The notes beneath the pieces were generated by a model. It did not search any database, had not been told where the DNA came from, and was given only the letters and a program-made list of their open reading frames with translations. DNA of 64,000 nt from Streptomyces sp. NRRL B-3428 (lineage in GTDB: Bacteria > Actinomycetota > Actinomycetes > Streptomycetales > Streptomycetaceae), in contig JOGW01000014.1 in assembly GCA_000721375.1 (NCBI GenBank), forward strand, positions 62,001 to 126,000, written 5' to 3'. Made by a program: the position numbers and the translations under genes. Of this stretch, positions 38,466 to 47,136 are shown in pieces. The stretch's first letter is position 1, and the number at the start of each line of letters is the position of its first letter.

Positions 38466-38845
38466 GCGGCGGCCTCTGTGGTGTGCGCCGGTGCGGCGGC
38501 GGCGGCTTCGTCTGCGTCCGGGGCGTCATCGGGGCCGTGGCCTTCGGCGGTGTCGCGGAGCTTGTCCACGTCCGAGGTGCCGCGGTTGCGGTACACCATC
38601 AGCACGATCGCGAGGCCGATACCGATCTCGGCGGCGGCGATGGCGATCGTGAAGAGGGTGAGCGCCTGGCCGGCGTGCAGGGTGTCGCGCAGCCAGACGT
38701 CGAAGGCGACGAGGTTGAGGTTGACCGCGTTGAGCATCAGCTCGACGGACATCAGGACCAGGATCGCGTTGCGGCGGGCGAGCACTCCGTACAGGCCGAC
38801 GCAGAAGAGCAGGGCGGCGAGCACGGCGGGGTAGGCGAGGTGCAT
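38462..38845 (-). CDS. nuoK: NADH-quinone oxidoreductase subunit K, second cluster
   Basis: 127 residues from ATG 38845, whose last base is the first base of the nuoJ stop. Three helices; the proton-channel glutamates lie in [20 protein letters not shown] and [17 protein letters not shown]. Typical NuoK is about 100 residues. Here a hydrophilic Asp/Ala-rich tail of about 27 residues ([19 protein letters not shown] and on) is added. The tail would face the cytoplasm or quinone-module side; its role is unknown. Confidence 0.95.
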   Translation of the reverse strand: MHLAYPAVLAALLFCVGLYGVLARRNAILVLMSVELMLNAVNLNLVAFDVWLRDTLHAGQALTLFTIAIAAAEIGIGLAIVLMVYRNRGTSDVDKLRDTAEGHGPDDAPDADEAAAAAPAHTTEAAA

Positions 38846-39447
38846 CAGCGCTGCTCCTTGTCCGGGGTCACTCTGCTTGCGGCGCTTGCGGTGCTGTCGG
38901 TCTCGTTCTCGCCGTTCTTGCGGGAGAGGACGATCGCGCCGACCAGAGCCGCGAGCAGCAGGACGGAGAGGGCCTCGAAGGGCAGCACCCAGTGCCGGAA
39001 GAGGATCGAGCCGGTGACCTCGGTCGAGCCCTGAGGGGCCCCGTCCAGGTCGATCCACTGCGTACGGAAGGCGTCGACGACGACCCAGACCAGGGCGCCG
39101 GCCGAGGCGATCGCAACCGCAAGGGCGACCCAGCGGTTGCCCGAATCGGCGTCCGGGGAGCGGCCGATGGGGGCTTTGGTGAGCATCAGACCGAACAGGA
39201 GGAGGACCACGACGGAACCGACGTAGATCAGTACCTGCACCCAGGCGATGAACTCGGCCGTGAGCAGGAGGTACTCGACGGCGAGCCCACCGAGCGCGAC
39301 GACCAGCCACAGGGCGGCGTGCACCAGCTGCTTGGTCGTGACGGTGATGACGGCCGCGCCGAGCGTCGCGATGCCCACCAGCAGGAAGGCGATCTCGACA
39401 CCCGTCGGGGAGAGGAAGCCCTGGGGGGCGGTGGCGGCGAGGATCAC
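38845..39447 (-). CDS. nuoJ: NADH-quinone oxidoreductase subunit J, second cluster
   Basis: 200 residues from GTG 39447, overlapping the nuoI stop (GTGA). Five helices. The family motif with the pi-bulge helix is [21 protein letters not shown] (about 68-88), preceded by [13 protein letters not shown]. The C-terminal tail is hydrophilic ([19 protein letters not shown]). Membrane-arm subunit adjacent to the quinone module; part of the fully coupled nuoH-N block. Confidence 0.95.
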   Translation of the reverse strand: MILAATAPQGFLSPTGVEIAFLLVGIATLGAAVITVTTKQLVHAALWLVVALGGLAVEYLLLTAEFIAWVQVLIYVGSVVVLLLFGLMLTKAPIGRSPDADSGNRWVALAVAIASAGALVWVVVDAFRTQWIDLDGAPQGSTEVTGSILFRHWVLPFEALSVLLLAALVGAIVLSRKNGENETDSTASAASRVTPDKEQR

Positions 39448-40007
39448 TGCGAGTCCTCCCCTGCCTGCGGGACGGCGGCGGCCTGTTCGGCGGCGAGCTT
39501 CTCCGCGGCCTTGCGGGCTGCGGCCAGCTCCTTGGGTTCCTCGGCTGCCGGGTCCAGTGCGGGCGGGGCCGGGACCGTCCACATCCACTCACGGAGCTTG
39601 TCGCGTTCGTGGGTGAGCTCGTGGATGTCCGTCTCCGCGTACTCGAACTCCGGTGACCAGAAGAGCGCGTCGAAAGGACAGACCTCGATGCAGATACCGC
39701 AGTACATGCAGAGCGAGAAGTCGATGGCGAAGCGGTCGAGGACGTTGCGGCTGCGCTCGCGGCCGCCCTCGACGGCCGCCGGGACCGTCTCCTTGTGGGA
39801 GTCGATGTAGATGCACCAGTCGGGGCACTCGCGGGCGCAGAGCATGCAGACCGTGCAGTTCTCCTCGAACAGGCCGATGACTCCGCGCGTACGGGGCGGG
39901 AGTTCGGGCTGCACTTCGGGGTACTGCGCGGTGACGGTCTTCTTCGTCATCGTGCGAAGCGTCACGGCGAGGCCCTTGGCCAGGCCCGAACCGGGGATGG
40001 GAGCCAT
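39444..40007 (-). CDS. nuoI: NADH-quinone oxidoreductase subunit I (2x[4Fe-4S]), second cluster
   Basis: Iron-sulphur subunit delivering electrons to N2 in NuoB. 187 residues from ATG 40007. Two cluster motifs: [12 protein letters not shown] (about 51-62) and [12 protein letters not shown] (about 99-110), the latter followed by [16 protein letters not shown]-terminal Ala/Glu-rich tail is added. All eight cysteines are present, so it should be functional. With no NuoG/F in the operon, the electron source to NuoI must come from elsewhere, such as ferredoxin or subunits of the full operon. Confidence 0.96.
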   Translation of the reverse strand: MAPIPGSGLAKGLAVTLRTMTKKTVTAQYPEVQPELPPRTRGVIGLFEENCTVCMLCARECPDWCIYIDSHKETVPAAVEGGRERSRNVLDRFAIDFSLCMYCGICIEVCPFDALFWSPEFEYAETDIHELTHERDKLREWMWTVPAPPALDPAAEEPKELAAARKAAEKLAAEQAAAVPQAGEDSQ

Positions 40008-40975
40008 CAGTTGATCGCCACCTTCACGATGCCGGTGAGCGCGATCTGCGCGAGCGCGAGCGGGACGAGGACGGTCCAGGCGAGCTTCTGCAGCTGGTCC
40101 TCGCGAAGGCGCGGATAGCTCACACGGAGCCAGATCACGAGGAAAGCGAGGATGCCGGTCTTGAGCAGCGTCCACAGCCAGCCGAGGCCGTCGGCGCCGA
40201 ACGGGCCGTGCCAGCCGCCGAGGAACAGGACGGTGGTCAGACCGCACAGGACGACGATCCCCGCGTACTCGGCGAGGAGGAAGAGCGCGAAGCGCAGACC
40301 CGTGTACTCGGTGTACGCGCCGAAGATGATCTCGGAGTCGGCGACCGGCATGTCGAAGGGCGGGCGCTGCAGTTCGGCGAGCCCGGCCACGAAGAAGACA
40401 AGCGCACCGACGATCTGCCAGGGCAGCCACCACCACTCGAAGGCGTTGAGGATGCCGGGCAGGGAGACCGTGCCGGCCGCCATCGCCACGGAGGCGGCGG
40501 CGAGCAGCATCGGCAGCTCGTACGCGAGGAGTTGGGCCGCGGTGCGCAGACCGCCGAGGAGGGAGAACTTGTTGGCCGACGCCCAGCCGGCCATCAGCGA
40601 GCCGAGGACGCCGACGCCCATCACGGCGAGCACGAAGAAGATGCCGGCGTCGACGACCTGGCCGACCGCGCCCTCGCTCGGGCCGATCGGAATCGCGACC
40701 AGGACGAGAAGGTAGGGCAGCAGGGCCACGGCGGGCGCGAGTTGGAAGACGCGTCGGTCGGCGTTCGCCGGGACGATGTCCTCCTTCTGCGCGAACTTGA
40801 CCCCGTCGGCGATCAGCTGCGCCCAGCCGTGGAAGCCGCCCGCGTACATCGGTCCGAGCCGGCCCTGCATATGGGCCATGACCTTGTGCTCGGTCTGTCC
40901 GACGATCAGGGGGAAGGTCAGGAACACGACGAAGACGACGAGCAGTCGCAGGGCGACGTCGAGTACGTCGTTCAT
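40007..40975 (-). CDS. nuoH: NADH-quinone oxidoreductase subunit H, second cluster
   Basis: Membrane subunit that forms the quinone tunnel with NuoB/D. 322 residues from ATG 40975, overlapping the nuoC stop (ATGA). About eight helices. Motifs: ERK-like [60 protein letters not shown], and [31 protein letters not shown] with conserved acidic residues. Immediately preceded by nuoC rather than the usual nuoG, with nuoD absent. Confidence 0.96.
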   Translation of the reverse strand: MNDVLDVALRLLVVFVVFLTFPLIVGQTEHKVMAHMQGRLGPMYAGGFHGWAQLIADGVKFAQKEDIVPANADRRVFQLAPAVALLPYLLVLVAIPIGPSEGAVGQVVDAGIFFVLAVMGVGVLGSLMAGWASANKFSLLGGLRTAAQLLAYELPMLLAAASVAMAAGTVSLPGILNAFEWWWLPWQIVGALVFFVAGLAELQRPPFDMPVADSEIIFGAYTEYTGLRFALFLLAEYAGIVVLCGLTTVLFLGGWHGPFGADGLGWLWTLLKTGILAFLVIWLRVSYPRLREDQLQKLAWTVLVPLALAQIALTGIVKVAIN

Positions 40976-42057
40976 GCGCGGTCGCCTCCGGCGGGGGGTT
41001 CGGGGTCGCTGTCGGGTGCGGGGGTGGCGGGCGGCTCGGGTTCGGGAGTGGCCGGCGGCTCGGGTGCCGGGGTGGCGGGCGGCTCGGGTGCGGGAGTGGC
41101 CGGCGGCTCGGGTGCCGGGGTGGCGGGCGGCTCGGGTTCGGCCGCCTCTGGTGCGGTGTCCGCCGCGGGTGTCGTGTCCGCCGGTGCCGTGTCCGCCGCT
41201 GCCGTGTCCGCCCGGCCCTCTTGGTCGGCGAACGCCGCGCGCGGGTTGTGCCAGGGAGCATCCGCCGCCGCGCCCGCCTGACTGGCCGAGCCTTCGCTCG
41301 CACTGCGCGTACGGCGAGGGGTGCCCGTGGCCGCCTGGCTCGCCGAACCCTCACTGGCGCTACGAGCCCGACGTACCGGCCGCTCCCCTGCGGCCGCACC
41401 CGCAGACGCACCAGCACCAGCACCAGCACCACCAGCCGCACGCGCACCCGCAGCCCGCCCCGCTCCCCGAGCCGGACGAGCCGGCGCAGGCGGAAGCTGG
41501 CCCTTCAAGGGCCCCCACTCATTGGGATCGGGGACGCCCGGCGGCAGCATCTGGCGCCGCTTGGGGCCACCGTGCTCCGACTCCCCCGGCTCCTTGGCGC
41601 CCGGCCACGCCTTCACGACCCGCGCCGCGAGCACGAAGTCCTTGCGCAGCGGATGCCCCTCGAAGCTGTCGGGCAGCAGCAGCGGGTCGAGCCCGGGGTG
41701 CCCGTCGAAGTCCACACCGAACATCTCGTGCGTCTCGCGCTCGTGCCAGCCGGCCCCCGCGTACACCGAGATCGCCGAGGCCAGCCGAGCCGAGGAGTGC
41801 GGCACCGTCGTACGGACGAGAAGACGGCGTACGGGATGCAGAGCCGCCACATGGGCGCAGACGCGGAAGCCGGTGCCGGGTTCGTCCACGGCGCTCAGCC
41901 AGTCGAAATACGTGCAGCCGAGGGTGTCGCGCGCGACCGTGAGCGCCTCGGTCCAGGAGTCGGCGGGGACGTCGACCGTCAACAGGTCGTACGCCTCCTC
42001 GGCCACGGCCTCCGGGCCGAAGAGCGAGGTCACGTCATCAGGGAGCCAGCCGGTCAC
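40972..42057 (-). CDS. nuoC: NADH-quinone oxidoreductase subunit C with disordered repeat tail, second cluster
   Basis: 361 residues from GTG 42057, overlapping the nuoB stop. The NuoC domain (about 1-160) is complete: [57 protein letters not shown]. Beyond about residue 190 the protein becomes Ala/Arg/Ser-rich with two near copies of [11 protein letters not shown], then a tandem PEPPATPA octapeptide (24-bp units, 41026-41145) and a short end [13 protein letters not shown]. There is no NuoD domain fused here. The tail replaces the space where nuoD would be expected. Confidence 0.93.
   Translation of the reverse strand: MTGWLPDDVTSLFGPEAVAEEAYDLLTVDVPADSWTEALTVARDTLGCTYFDWLSAVDEPGTGFRVCAHVAALHPVRRLLVRTTVPHSSARLASAISVYAGAGWHERETHEMFGVDFDGHPGLDPLLLPDSFEGHPLRKDFVLAARVVKAWPGAKEPGESEHGGPKRRQMLPPGVPDPNEWGPLKGQLPPAPARPARGAGRAAGARAAGGAGAGAGASAGAAAGERPVRRARSASEGSASQAATGTPRRTRSASEGSASQAGAAADAPWHNPRAAFADQEGRADTAAADTAPADTTPAADTAPEAAEPEPPATPAPEPPATPAPEPPATPAPEPPATPEPEPPATPAPDSDPEPPAGGDRA
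41026..41145 (-). repeat. In-frame 24-bp tandem repeat near the nuoC 3' end
   Basis: Units at 41026, 41050, 41074, 41098 and a partial one at 41122, encoding [12 protein letters not shown] octapeptides. Alternating unit types give a 48-bp higher-order period. Confidence 0.9.
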
Positions 42058-42647
42058 CGGGCAGCACCCCCGGGAAGGGGCGGCTGCACAAGCCCGCTCT
42101 GCAGCGCCGCCGTCGAAGCGGGCGCCGCGTACCGCTCCCCCAGCGACTCGCGCGCGATCTTCTCCTGCAGCTTCAAGATGCCCTGGAGCAGTGCCTCGGG
42201 CCGCGGCGGGCAGCCCGGCACGTACACGTCGACGGGGATGATCTGGTCGACGCCCTTGGTGACGGAGTACGAATCCCAGTACGGGCCGCCGCAGTTGGAG
42301 CAGGCGCCGAAGGAGATCACGTACTTGGGCTCGGGCATCTGCTCGTAGAGCCGCTTCACCGCGGGCGCCATCTTGTCCGTCACCGTGCCGGAGACGATCA
42401 TCAGGTCCGCCTGGCGCGGGCCCGGCGCGAAGGGGATCACGCCGAGCCGGATGAAGTCGTGGCGCGCCATGGACGCGGCGATGAACTCGATCGCGCAGCA
42501 GGCGAGACCGAAGTTGAAGACCCACAGGCTGTAGCGGCGGCCCCAGTTGAGGACCACCTTCATCGGCTGCGGCGCGAGGCGCGCCAGCGGGCCGAGCTTC
42601 GGCGCGGGGAGATCCACGGGCCCGGCGGGGGCAGGTGTCACGTCCAT
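42054..42647 (-). CDS. nuoB: NADH-quinone oxidoreductase subunit B, second cluster
   Basis: Carries cluster N2, the last iron-sulphur centre before quinone. 197 residues from ATG 42647, overlapping the nuoA stop by 10 bp. N2 ligands are visible: [10 protein letters not shown] (two adjacent Cys), GACSNCGG and [46 protein letters not shown] is canonical. The GACxNCGG segment has an extra Cys where many NuoB proteins have Ser. Functional by sequence. Confidence 0.96.
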   Translation of the reverse strand: MDVTPAPAGPVDLPAPKLGPLARLAPQPMKVVLNWGRRYSLWVFNFGLACCAIEFIAASMARHDFIRLGVIPFAPGPRQADLMIVSGTVTDKMAPAVKRLYEQMPEPKYVISFGACSNCGGPYWDSYSVTKGVDQIIPVDVYVPGCPPRPEALLQGILKLQEKIARESLGERYAAPASTAALQSGLVQPPLPGGAAR

Positions 42648-43066
42648 GTGAGGACGCCCTTCTTCCATGCGTACAGCAGGCCGATGGCGAGGAAGCCAAG
42701 GAAGATGAACATCTCCACGAGGGTCGCCCAGCCGTATCCGCTCGCGGCGAAGACCGTGGCCCAGGGGAACAGGAAGATGGAGTCCACGGCGAAGATCACG
42801 TACAGGAACGAGTAGACGTAGTAGCGGACCTGGGTGTGCGCCCAGCCCTCGCCCACGGGGTCGACTCCGCACTCGTACGTCAGGAATTTCTCCTGCGTCG
42901 GTACGACGGGCCGAAGGAGTTTGCCCGCGCCGAACGCGACCGCCACGAAGAGCACCCCGACGACGGCGAGCAGGCCGACCACCGAGTAACTGTCGAAGTA
43001 GTCGGCCGAGAGTACGTTCCCGGCGTCGGCGGTGGGAAAGGGTGAACCACCCGTTGGTTCCGGCAC
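42638..43066 (-). CDS. nuoA: NADH-quinone oxidoreductase subunit A, second cluster
   Basis: Small membrane subunit next to NuoH. I prefer GTG 43066 ([16 protein letters not shown]), which has GAGG seven bases upstream, giving 142 residues; ATG 43087 without a good ribosome-binding site would add seven. Three helices (about 27-50, 80-100, 108-128). The conserved quinone-loop motif is [35 protein letters not shown]. First gene of the operon, divergent from the sensor kinase at 43255. Confidence 0.94.
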   Translation of the reverse strand: MPEPTGGSPFPTADAGNVLSADYFDSYSVVGLLAVVGVLFVAVAFGAGKLLRPVVPTQEKFLTYECGVDPVGEGWAHTQVRYYVYSFLYVIFAVDSIFLFPWATVFAASGYGWATLVEMFIFLGFLAIGLLYAWKKGVLTWT

Positions 43067-43182
43067 GTCCGGACCTCGCTCCCTCATCCCGCTGCGGCTG
43101 GCTGCGCCCCGTTCGACGATCTGTACGCACGGGAGTCTAGGGGTTGCCTCTTGCGGGGTGAGCAGGCCGTCGGCACAGGGGT

Positions 43183-43194
43183 GGGGTTTTCCCC
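43183..43194. promoter_or_regulatory. GGGG-T4-CCCC inverted motif upstream of kinase 1
   Basis: GGGGTTTTCCCC at 43183-43194, 60 bp before the kinase start. A related GGGAAAACCC occurs at 44519-44528 before kinase 2, and CGGAAACCCT lies near 46133 before the response regulator. Confidence 0.45.
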
Positions 43195-43254
43195 CGTTGA
43201 TCCGGGCGGCGGACCTCATGGCGTGGCCGCCCGCGAGACGGCACGCTTGGCGGC

Positions 43255-44427
43255 ATGAGCACACGTACCCCCGCAGAGCAGGGCAGCGACCGTCTGCCGC
43301 CCGCGCGTTTCGCCTACGACGGGCAGACCTGGAAGGAGATCGCCCACCTTCTGATCAACTTCCCGATCTCGCTGATCGGCTTCGTGTACGTGGTGACCGT
43401 CCTGTTCACCGGCGGGATGCTCTCGCTGACGGTGATCGGTCTGCCGGTGCTCGCCCTCGGACTCGGCGGCGCGCGGCTGCTCGGGCGGTGGGAGCGGGGC
43501 AGGGCACGGAAGCTGCTCGGCGTACGGATCGACGAGCCGAGCCCCATGCCGCGCCGCGGCGACGGACTGATCGCCCGCGTGTGGAACGGGCTCAAGGATC
43601 CGGTCGGCTGGCGCACAGTGCTCTACGAGTTCATACGGCTGCCGTGGGGTGTGTTCACCTTCGCGCTGACGCTGACCTCGCTGTTCGTCCTGTGGCCGGT
43701 GCTGCCGTTCATCGCCCGCGCTCTGACCAACGCGGACCGGGCGATGGTGCGCGGACTACTCTCGCCCTCCGACGAGTTGGAGCGGCGGATCGCCGAACTG
43801 GAGTCGGACCGCGGGGTCGTGATCGACACCGCCGCGGCCGATCTGCGCCGTATCGAACGCGATCTGCACGACGGCGCGCAGGCCCGGCTCGTCAACCTGG
43901 CGATGGGTCTCGGCCTCGCCAAGGAGAAGCTGCTCGAAGGCCAGAACGACGACATGGTGGCCGAGATGGTCGACGAGGCGCACGGCGAGGTGAAGCTCGC
44001 GCTGCAGGAGCTGCGCGATCTGGCCCGCGGTATCCACCCGGCGGTCCTCACCGACCGCGGTCTGGACGCGGCCCTCTCCTCGGTGGCCTCGCGGTGCACG
44101 GTGCCGGTGAAGGTGACCGTCGATCTGGCCGAGCGCCCGGCGCCGGCGATCGAGGGCATCGCGTACTTCACGGTCTCCGAGCTGCTGCAGAACGTCAGCA
44201 AGCACAGCGCCGCGAAAGCGGCGACGGTGGAGGTCTGGCGCTCCGAGAACCGGCTGATGCTGCAGGTCACGGACGACGGCAAGGGCGGCGCGAGCCTCGA
44301 CGGCGGTACCGGCATGGCCGGCCTCGCCGAGCGGCTCGGTGCGGTGGACGGTCTCTTCGTGGTGGATTCGCCCGAGGGCGGTCCTACGCAGGTGACGGCC
44401 GAGGTGCCTTGGCGGGACCGGACGTAA
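43255..44427 (+). CDS. Sensor histidine kinase, HisKA_3 type (first of two paralogues)
   Basis: 390 residues from ATG 43255. The N-terminal membrane sensor region has four helices (about 30-50, 55-75, 120-140, 142-160). The dimerisation/phospho-acceptor box is DLRRIERDLHDGAQARLVNLAMGLGLA with the His in LHDG, then IHPAVLTDRGLDAAL. The GHKL ATPase has SELLQNVSKHS (N box), VTDDGKGGAS (G1) and GTGMAGLAERLGAVDG (G2). It phosphorylates a NarL-type regulator, presumably that at 46196. The stop lies in an 18-bp tandem repeat. Confidence 0.93.
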   Translation: MSTRTPAEQGSDRLPPARFAYDGQTWKEIAHLLINFPISLIGFVYVVTVLFTGGMLSLTVIGLPVLALGLGGARLLGRWERGRARKLLGVRIDEPSPMPRRGDGLIARVWNGLKDPVGWRTVLYEFIRLPWGVFTFALTLTSLFVLWPVLPFIARALTNADRAMVRGLLSPSDELERRIAELESDRGVVIDTAAADLRRIERDLHDGAQARLVNLAMGLGLAKEKLLEGQNDDMVAEMVDEAHGEVKLALQELRDLARGIHPAVLTDRGLDAALSSVASRCTVPVKVTVDLAERPAPAIEGIAYFTVSELLQNVSKHSAAKAATVEVWRSENRLMLQVTDDGKGGASLDGGTGMAGLAERLGAVDGLFVVDSPEGGPTQVTAEVPWRDRT

Positions 44428-44489
44428 CCCCGGAACCGGACGTAACCCCCAAGCCGGACGTACCCCCGGGCCCGGACGCAGCGACGGGC
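44418..44489 (+). repeat. Four 18-bp tandem repeats across the kinase 1 stop codon
   Basis: Units at 44418, 44436, 44454 and 44472, consensus CCGGACGTAACCCC followed by four variable bases. The TAA of the gene (44425-44427) is in unit 1; unit 2 repeats it in frame; units 3 and 4 have lost it (TAC, CAG). Confidence 0.88.
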
Positions 44490-44507
44490 CCAGGCCCTCG
44501 AACCCCC

Positions 44508-44535
44508 GGCCCGGGGTAGGGAAAACCCCCGGGCC
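44508..44535 (+). terminator. Hairpin between the two kinase genes
   Basis: GGCCCGGGG (44508-44516) pairs with CCCCGGGCC (44527-44535); the loop TAGGGAAAA overlaps the A4 motif. Could be a terminator or part of the kinase 2 promoter region. Confidence 0.5.
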
Positions 44536-44627
44536 AAGACGGAGACGGACCGCATGGTGTCCGAGGGGCCCGGGCGCGAGGCTTGAGGTATCGCAAAGGG
44601 CCGCAACGAGCAGAACGGACGACGCAG

Positions 44628-45998
44628 ATGGCGACCGAATACGGACACCGGACCTGGTCCCAGTTCGCGGATGACGAGGACTACCACGGCCCCTCCGGCA
44701 GCCGTGAGCCCGCGCGGCGCCACCTGCTCCCGCCCGTGCTGCGCGCGCCGGTCGAGGCGCGCACCTGGCGCGAGTTCGGGTATCTGCTGATCAGCATGCC
44801 GATGTCCGTGCTGACCTTCACGTACGTCGTGACGATGATCTCGGTCGGCGCCGGACTCCTGATCACCTTCCTCGGCATCCCGGTGCTCGCGGTCGGCCTC
44901 GCCGGACTGCGCGGGCTCGGTGCGGTCGAGCGGTCCCGTGCACGCGGGCTGCTGCACCTCGACGTCGAGAACCCGGAGCCGCTGCGGCAGAAGAAGCAGG
45001 GCGCGATGGCGTGGATGGGCGCGGTGCTCAAGAGCGGCTCGTCCTGGCGCCATGCGCTCTACGCGCTGCTGCACTTCCCGTGGGCGACCTTCGCCTTCGT
45101 GGTGGCGGTGACGTTCTGGTCGGTGGGCTGGGGCCTGCTCACGTATCCGCTGTGGCAGTGGGTCTTCCCGATGTACACCGGGCAGGACGGCATCCAGCTG
45201 TACGGCGACGAGACGCACCAGTTCTATCTGGACAGCACCTTCGAGATCGCGGTCACCTGCCTGGTCGGTCTGCTGATCACGCTGATGACGCCGTGGATCA
45301 TCAGGGCGCTGACCAGCGTCGACCGGCTGATGGTGCTCGGTCTGCTCGGCCCGTCCCGGCTCGTCACGCGGGTCGTGGAGCTGGAGTCGGACCGCGGCGT
45401 GGTCGTGGACACCGCTGCGGCGGATCTGCGGCGGATCGAGCGGGATCTGCACGACGGCGCGCAGGCCCGGCTGGTGAACCTGGCGATGGACCTGGGGCTC
45501 GCCAAGGAGAAGCTGCGCGAGGACCCCGAGGCGGCGGCGCGGATGGTTGACGAGGCACACGGCGAGGTGAAGACGGCGCTGCAGGAGCTGCGGGATCTGG
45601 CCCGTGGGATCCACCCGGCGGTGCTCACCGACCGCGGTCTTGACGCGGCGCTCTCCTCGGTGGCCTCACGGTGCACCGTGCCGGTGCAGGTCGAGGTGGA
45701 TCTGCCGTACCGTCCCGCGGCCGCGATCGAGGGGATCGCGTACTACACGGTCTCCGAGCTGCTGCAGAACGTCAGCAAGCACGCCCGGGCACAGCGGGCC
45801 ACGGTGGATGTGTGGAAGTCGGAGAACCGGCTGATGCTGCAGGTCATGGATGACGGGGTCGGGGGTGCGTCCGTCGGCCGGGGCTCGGGTCTGAGCGGGC
45901 TGGCCGAGCGGCTGCGCGCGGTGGACGGCGTCCTTGCCGTCGACTCCCCCAGGGGTGGGCCCACGTCGATCACGGCGGAGCTGCCCTGGCGGCGCTGA
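44628..45998 (+). CDS. Sensor histidine kinase, HisKA_3 type (second paralogue)
   Basis: 456 residues from ATG 44628 (MATEYGHRTWSQFADDED). Same architecture as the upstream kinase with a longer sensor part: helices at about 50-70, 75-95, 145-170 and 205-230, and an extra extracytoplasmic loop (YTGQDGIQLYGDETHQFYLDS). The catalytic half is nearly identical to its neighbour: RIERDLHDGAQARLVNLAMDLGLAKEKL, SELLQNVSKHARA, MDDGVGGASVGRGSGLSGLAERL. A recent tandem duplication is evident, with divergence concentrated in the sensor, suggesting different signals feeding the same regulator. Confidence 0.93.
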   Translation: MATEYGHRTWSQFADDEDYHGPSGSREPARRHLLPPVLRAPVEARTWREFGYLLISMPMSVLTFTYVVTMISVGAGLLITFLGIPVLAVGLAGLRGLGAVERSRARGLLHLDVENPEPLRQKKQGAMAWMGAVLKSGSSWRHALYALLHFPWATFAFVVAVTFWSVGWGLLTYPLWQWVFPMYTGQDGIQLYGDETHQFYLDSTFEIAVTCLVGLLITLMTPWIIRALTSVDRLMVLGLLGPSRLVTRVVELESDRGVVVDTAAADLRRIERDLHDGAQARLVNLAMDLGLAKEKLREDPEAAARMVDEAHGEVKTALQELRDLARGIHPAVLTDRGLDAALSSVASRCTVPVQVEVDLPYRPAAAIEGIAYYTVSELLQNVSKHARAQRATVDVWKSENRLMLQVMDDGVGGASVGRGSGLSGLAERLRAVDGVLAVDSPRGGPTSITAELPWRR

Positions 45999-46195
45999 GT
46001 CCTCCGCTCGCGTCCCGGCCCCCTTGGGGGGTCGGGACGCTGTGCGTTGCGTTGCCGGATACGGGTGGGGCGCCTGCGGCGGGCGGGCCCAGGCGCCGCA
46101 GGGGCTGAATGGCAACCCGACCCCACTTCGCGCGGAAACCCTGGGATGCTTGAGCAAGAAGCACGAGCCGTAAAGGCCGGGGGGACGGACGAAAC

Positions 46196-46867
46196 GTGGA
46201 GGACAGAGTGCGCGTGGTCATCGCCGAGGATTCAGTGCTGCTCAGGGAGGGCCTGACCCGGTTGCTGACCGACCGCGGGCATGACGTCGTGGCCGGCGTC
46301 GGCGACGGCGAGGCGCTGATCAAGACGATCGGCGAGCTGGCCGAGCAGGGCACGCTGCCGGATGTCGTCGTCGCGGATGTGCGGATGCCGCCGACCCACA
46401 CCGACGAAGGTGTGCGGGCCGCCGTGCATCTGCGGGGAAAGCATCCGGATCTCGGGGTCCTGGTTCTTTCGCAGTATGTGGAGGAGCAGTACGCCACCGA
46501 GTTGATCGCCGGTTCGAGCCGTGGCGTCGGTTACCTCCTGAAGGACCGGGTCGCGGACGTACGGGAGTTCGTCGACGCCGTCGTACGGGTCGCCCAGGGC
46601 GGCACCGCCCTCGACCCGGAGGTCGTCGCGCAGCTGCTCGGCCGCAGCCGTAAGCAGGACGTGCTCGCCGGGCTTACTCCGCGCGAGCGCGAGGTACTCG
46701 GTCTGATGGCCGAAGGCCGGACCAACTCGGCGATCGCGAGGCAGCTGGTGGTGAGTGACGGAGCGGTCGAGAAGCACGTCAGCAACATCTTCCTGAAGCT
46801 CGGTCTCTCACCTAGTGACGGGGATCACCGTCGTGTTCTGGCGGTGCTCACCTACCTCAATTCGTAG
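46196..46867 (+). CDS. NarL/FixJ family response regulator
   Basis: 223 residues from GTG 46196; GTG 46208, which has GGAGG five bases upstream, is an equally plausible start. Receiver domain about 4-125: VRVVIAEDSVLLREG (acidic pocket), phospho-acceptor Asp61 in VVVADVRMPP, VGYLLKDRV with the conserved Lys. LuxR-type HTH about 155-215: LTPREREVLGLMAEGRTNSAIARQLVVSDGAVEKHVSNIFLKLGL. Cognate partner of the two kinases upstream by position. A perfect inverted repeat begins 5 bp after its stop. Confidence 0.93.
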   Translation: MEDRVRVVIAEDSVLLREGLTRLLTDRGHDVVAGVGDGEALIKTIGELAEQGTLPDVVVADVRMPPTHTDEGVRAAVHLRGKHPDLGVLVLSQYVEEQYATELIAGSSRGVGYLLKDRVADVREFVDAVVRVAQGGTALDPEVVAQLLGRSRKQDVLAGLTPREREVLGLMAEGRTNSAIARQLVVSDGAVEKHVSNIFLKLGLSPSDGDHRRVLAVLTYLNS

Positions 46868-46871
46868 CGAC

Positions 46872-46886
46872 CTGACACCCTGTCAG
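46872..46886. promoter_or_regulatory. Perfect inverted repeat upstream of korAB
   Basis: CTGACA-CCC-TGTCAG at 46872-46886, 5 bp after the response-regulator stop and 250 bp before korA. A second stem, GTCCCG-TG-CGGGAC, lies at 46909-46922. Operator or terminator. Confidence 0.5.
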
Positions 46887-47136
46887 ATATAGGCCGGTCC
46901 GGTATCAAGTCCCGTGCGGGACCGGAGGACTAGAACCAAAGGATGAGTGCGGAGCGTCTTCAGTGAAGGGCAGGGGGGTGATCAAATGGGGACAAATCCG
47001 GGCAGCCTGCTGTCTCATTCGACCGTCCACTATCTGACCACCCCAGGGAAGGCGACCCTTACCGACGTAGGGTGGCCCTGGAAGGACCGGTCGGCCGGTC
47101 GCTTCCGTGCCACAGCCTCGAGGGAGGTCCAGTTCA

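Noticed and set aside
43032..44519. 495-codon plus-strand frame overlapping the first kinase
   Set aside because: Out-of-frame shadow rich in Arg/Ala/Gly. Its PDVTPEPDVTP end is only the 18-bp repeat read in another frame.
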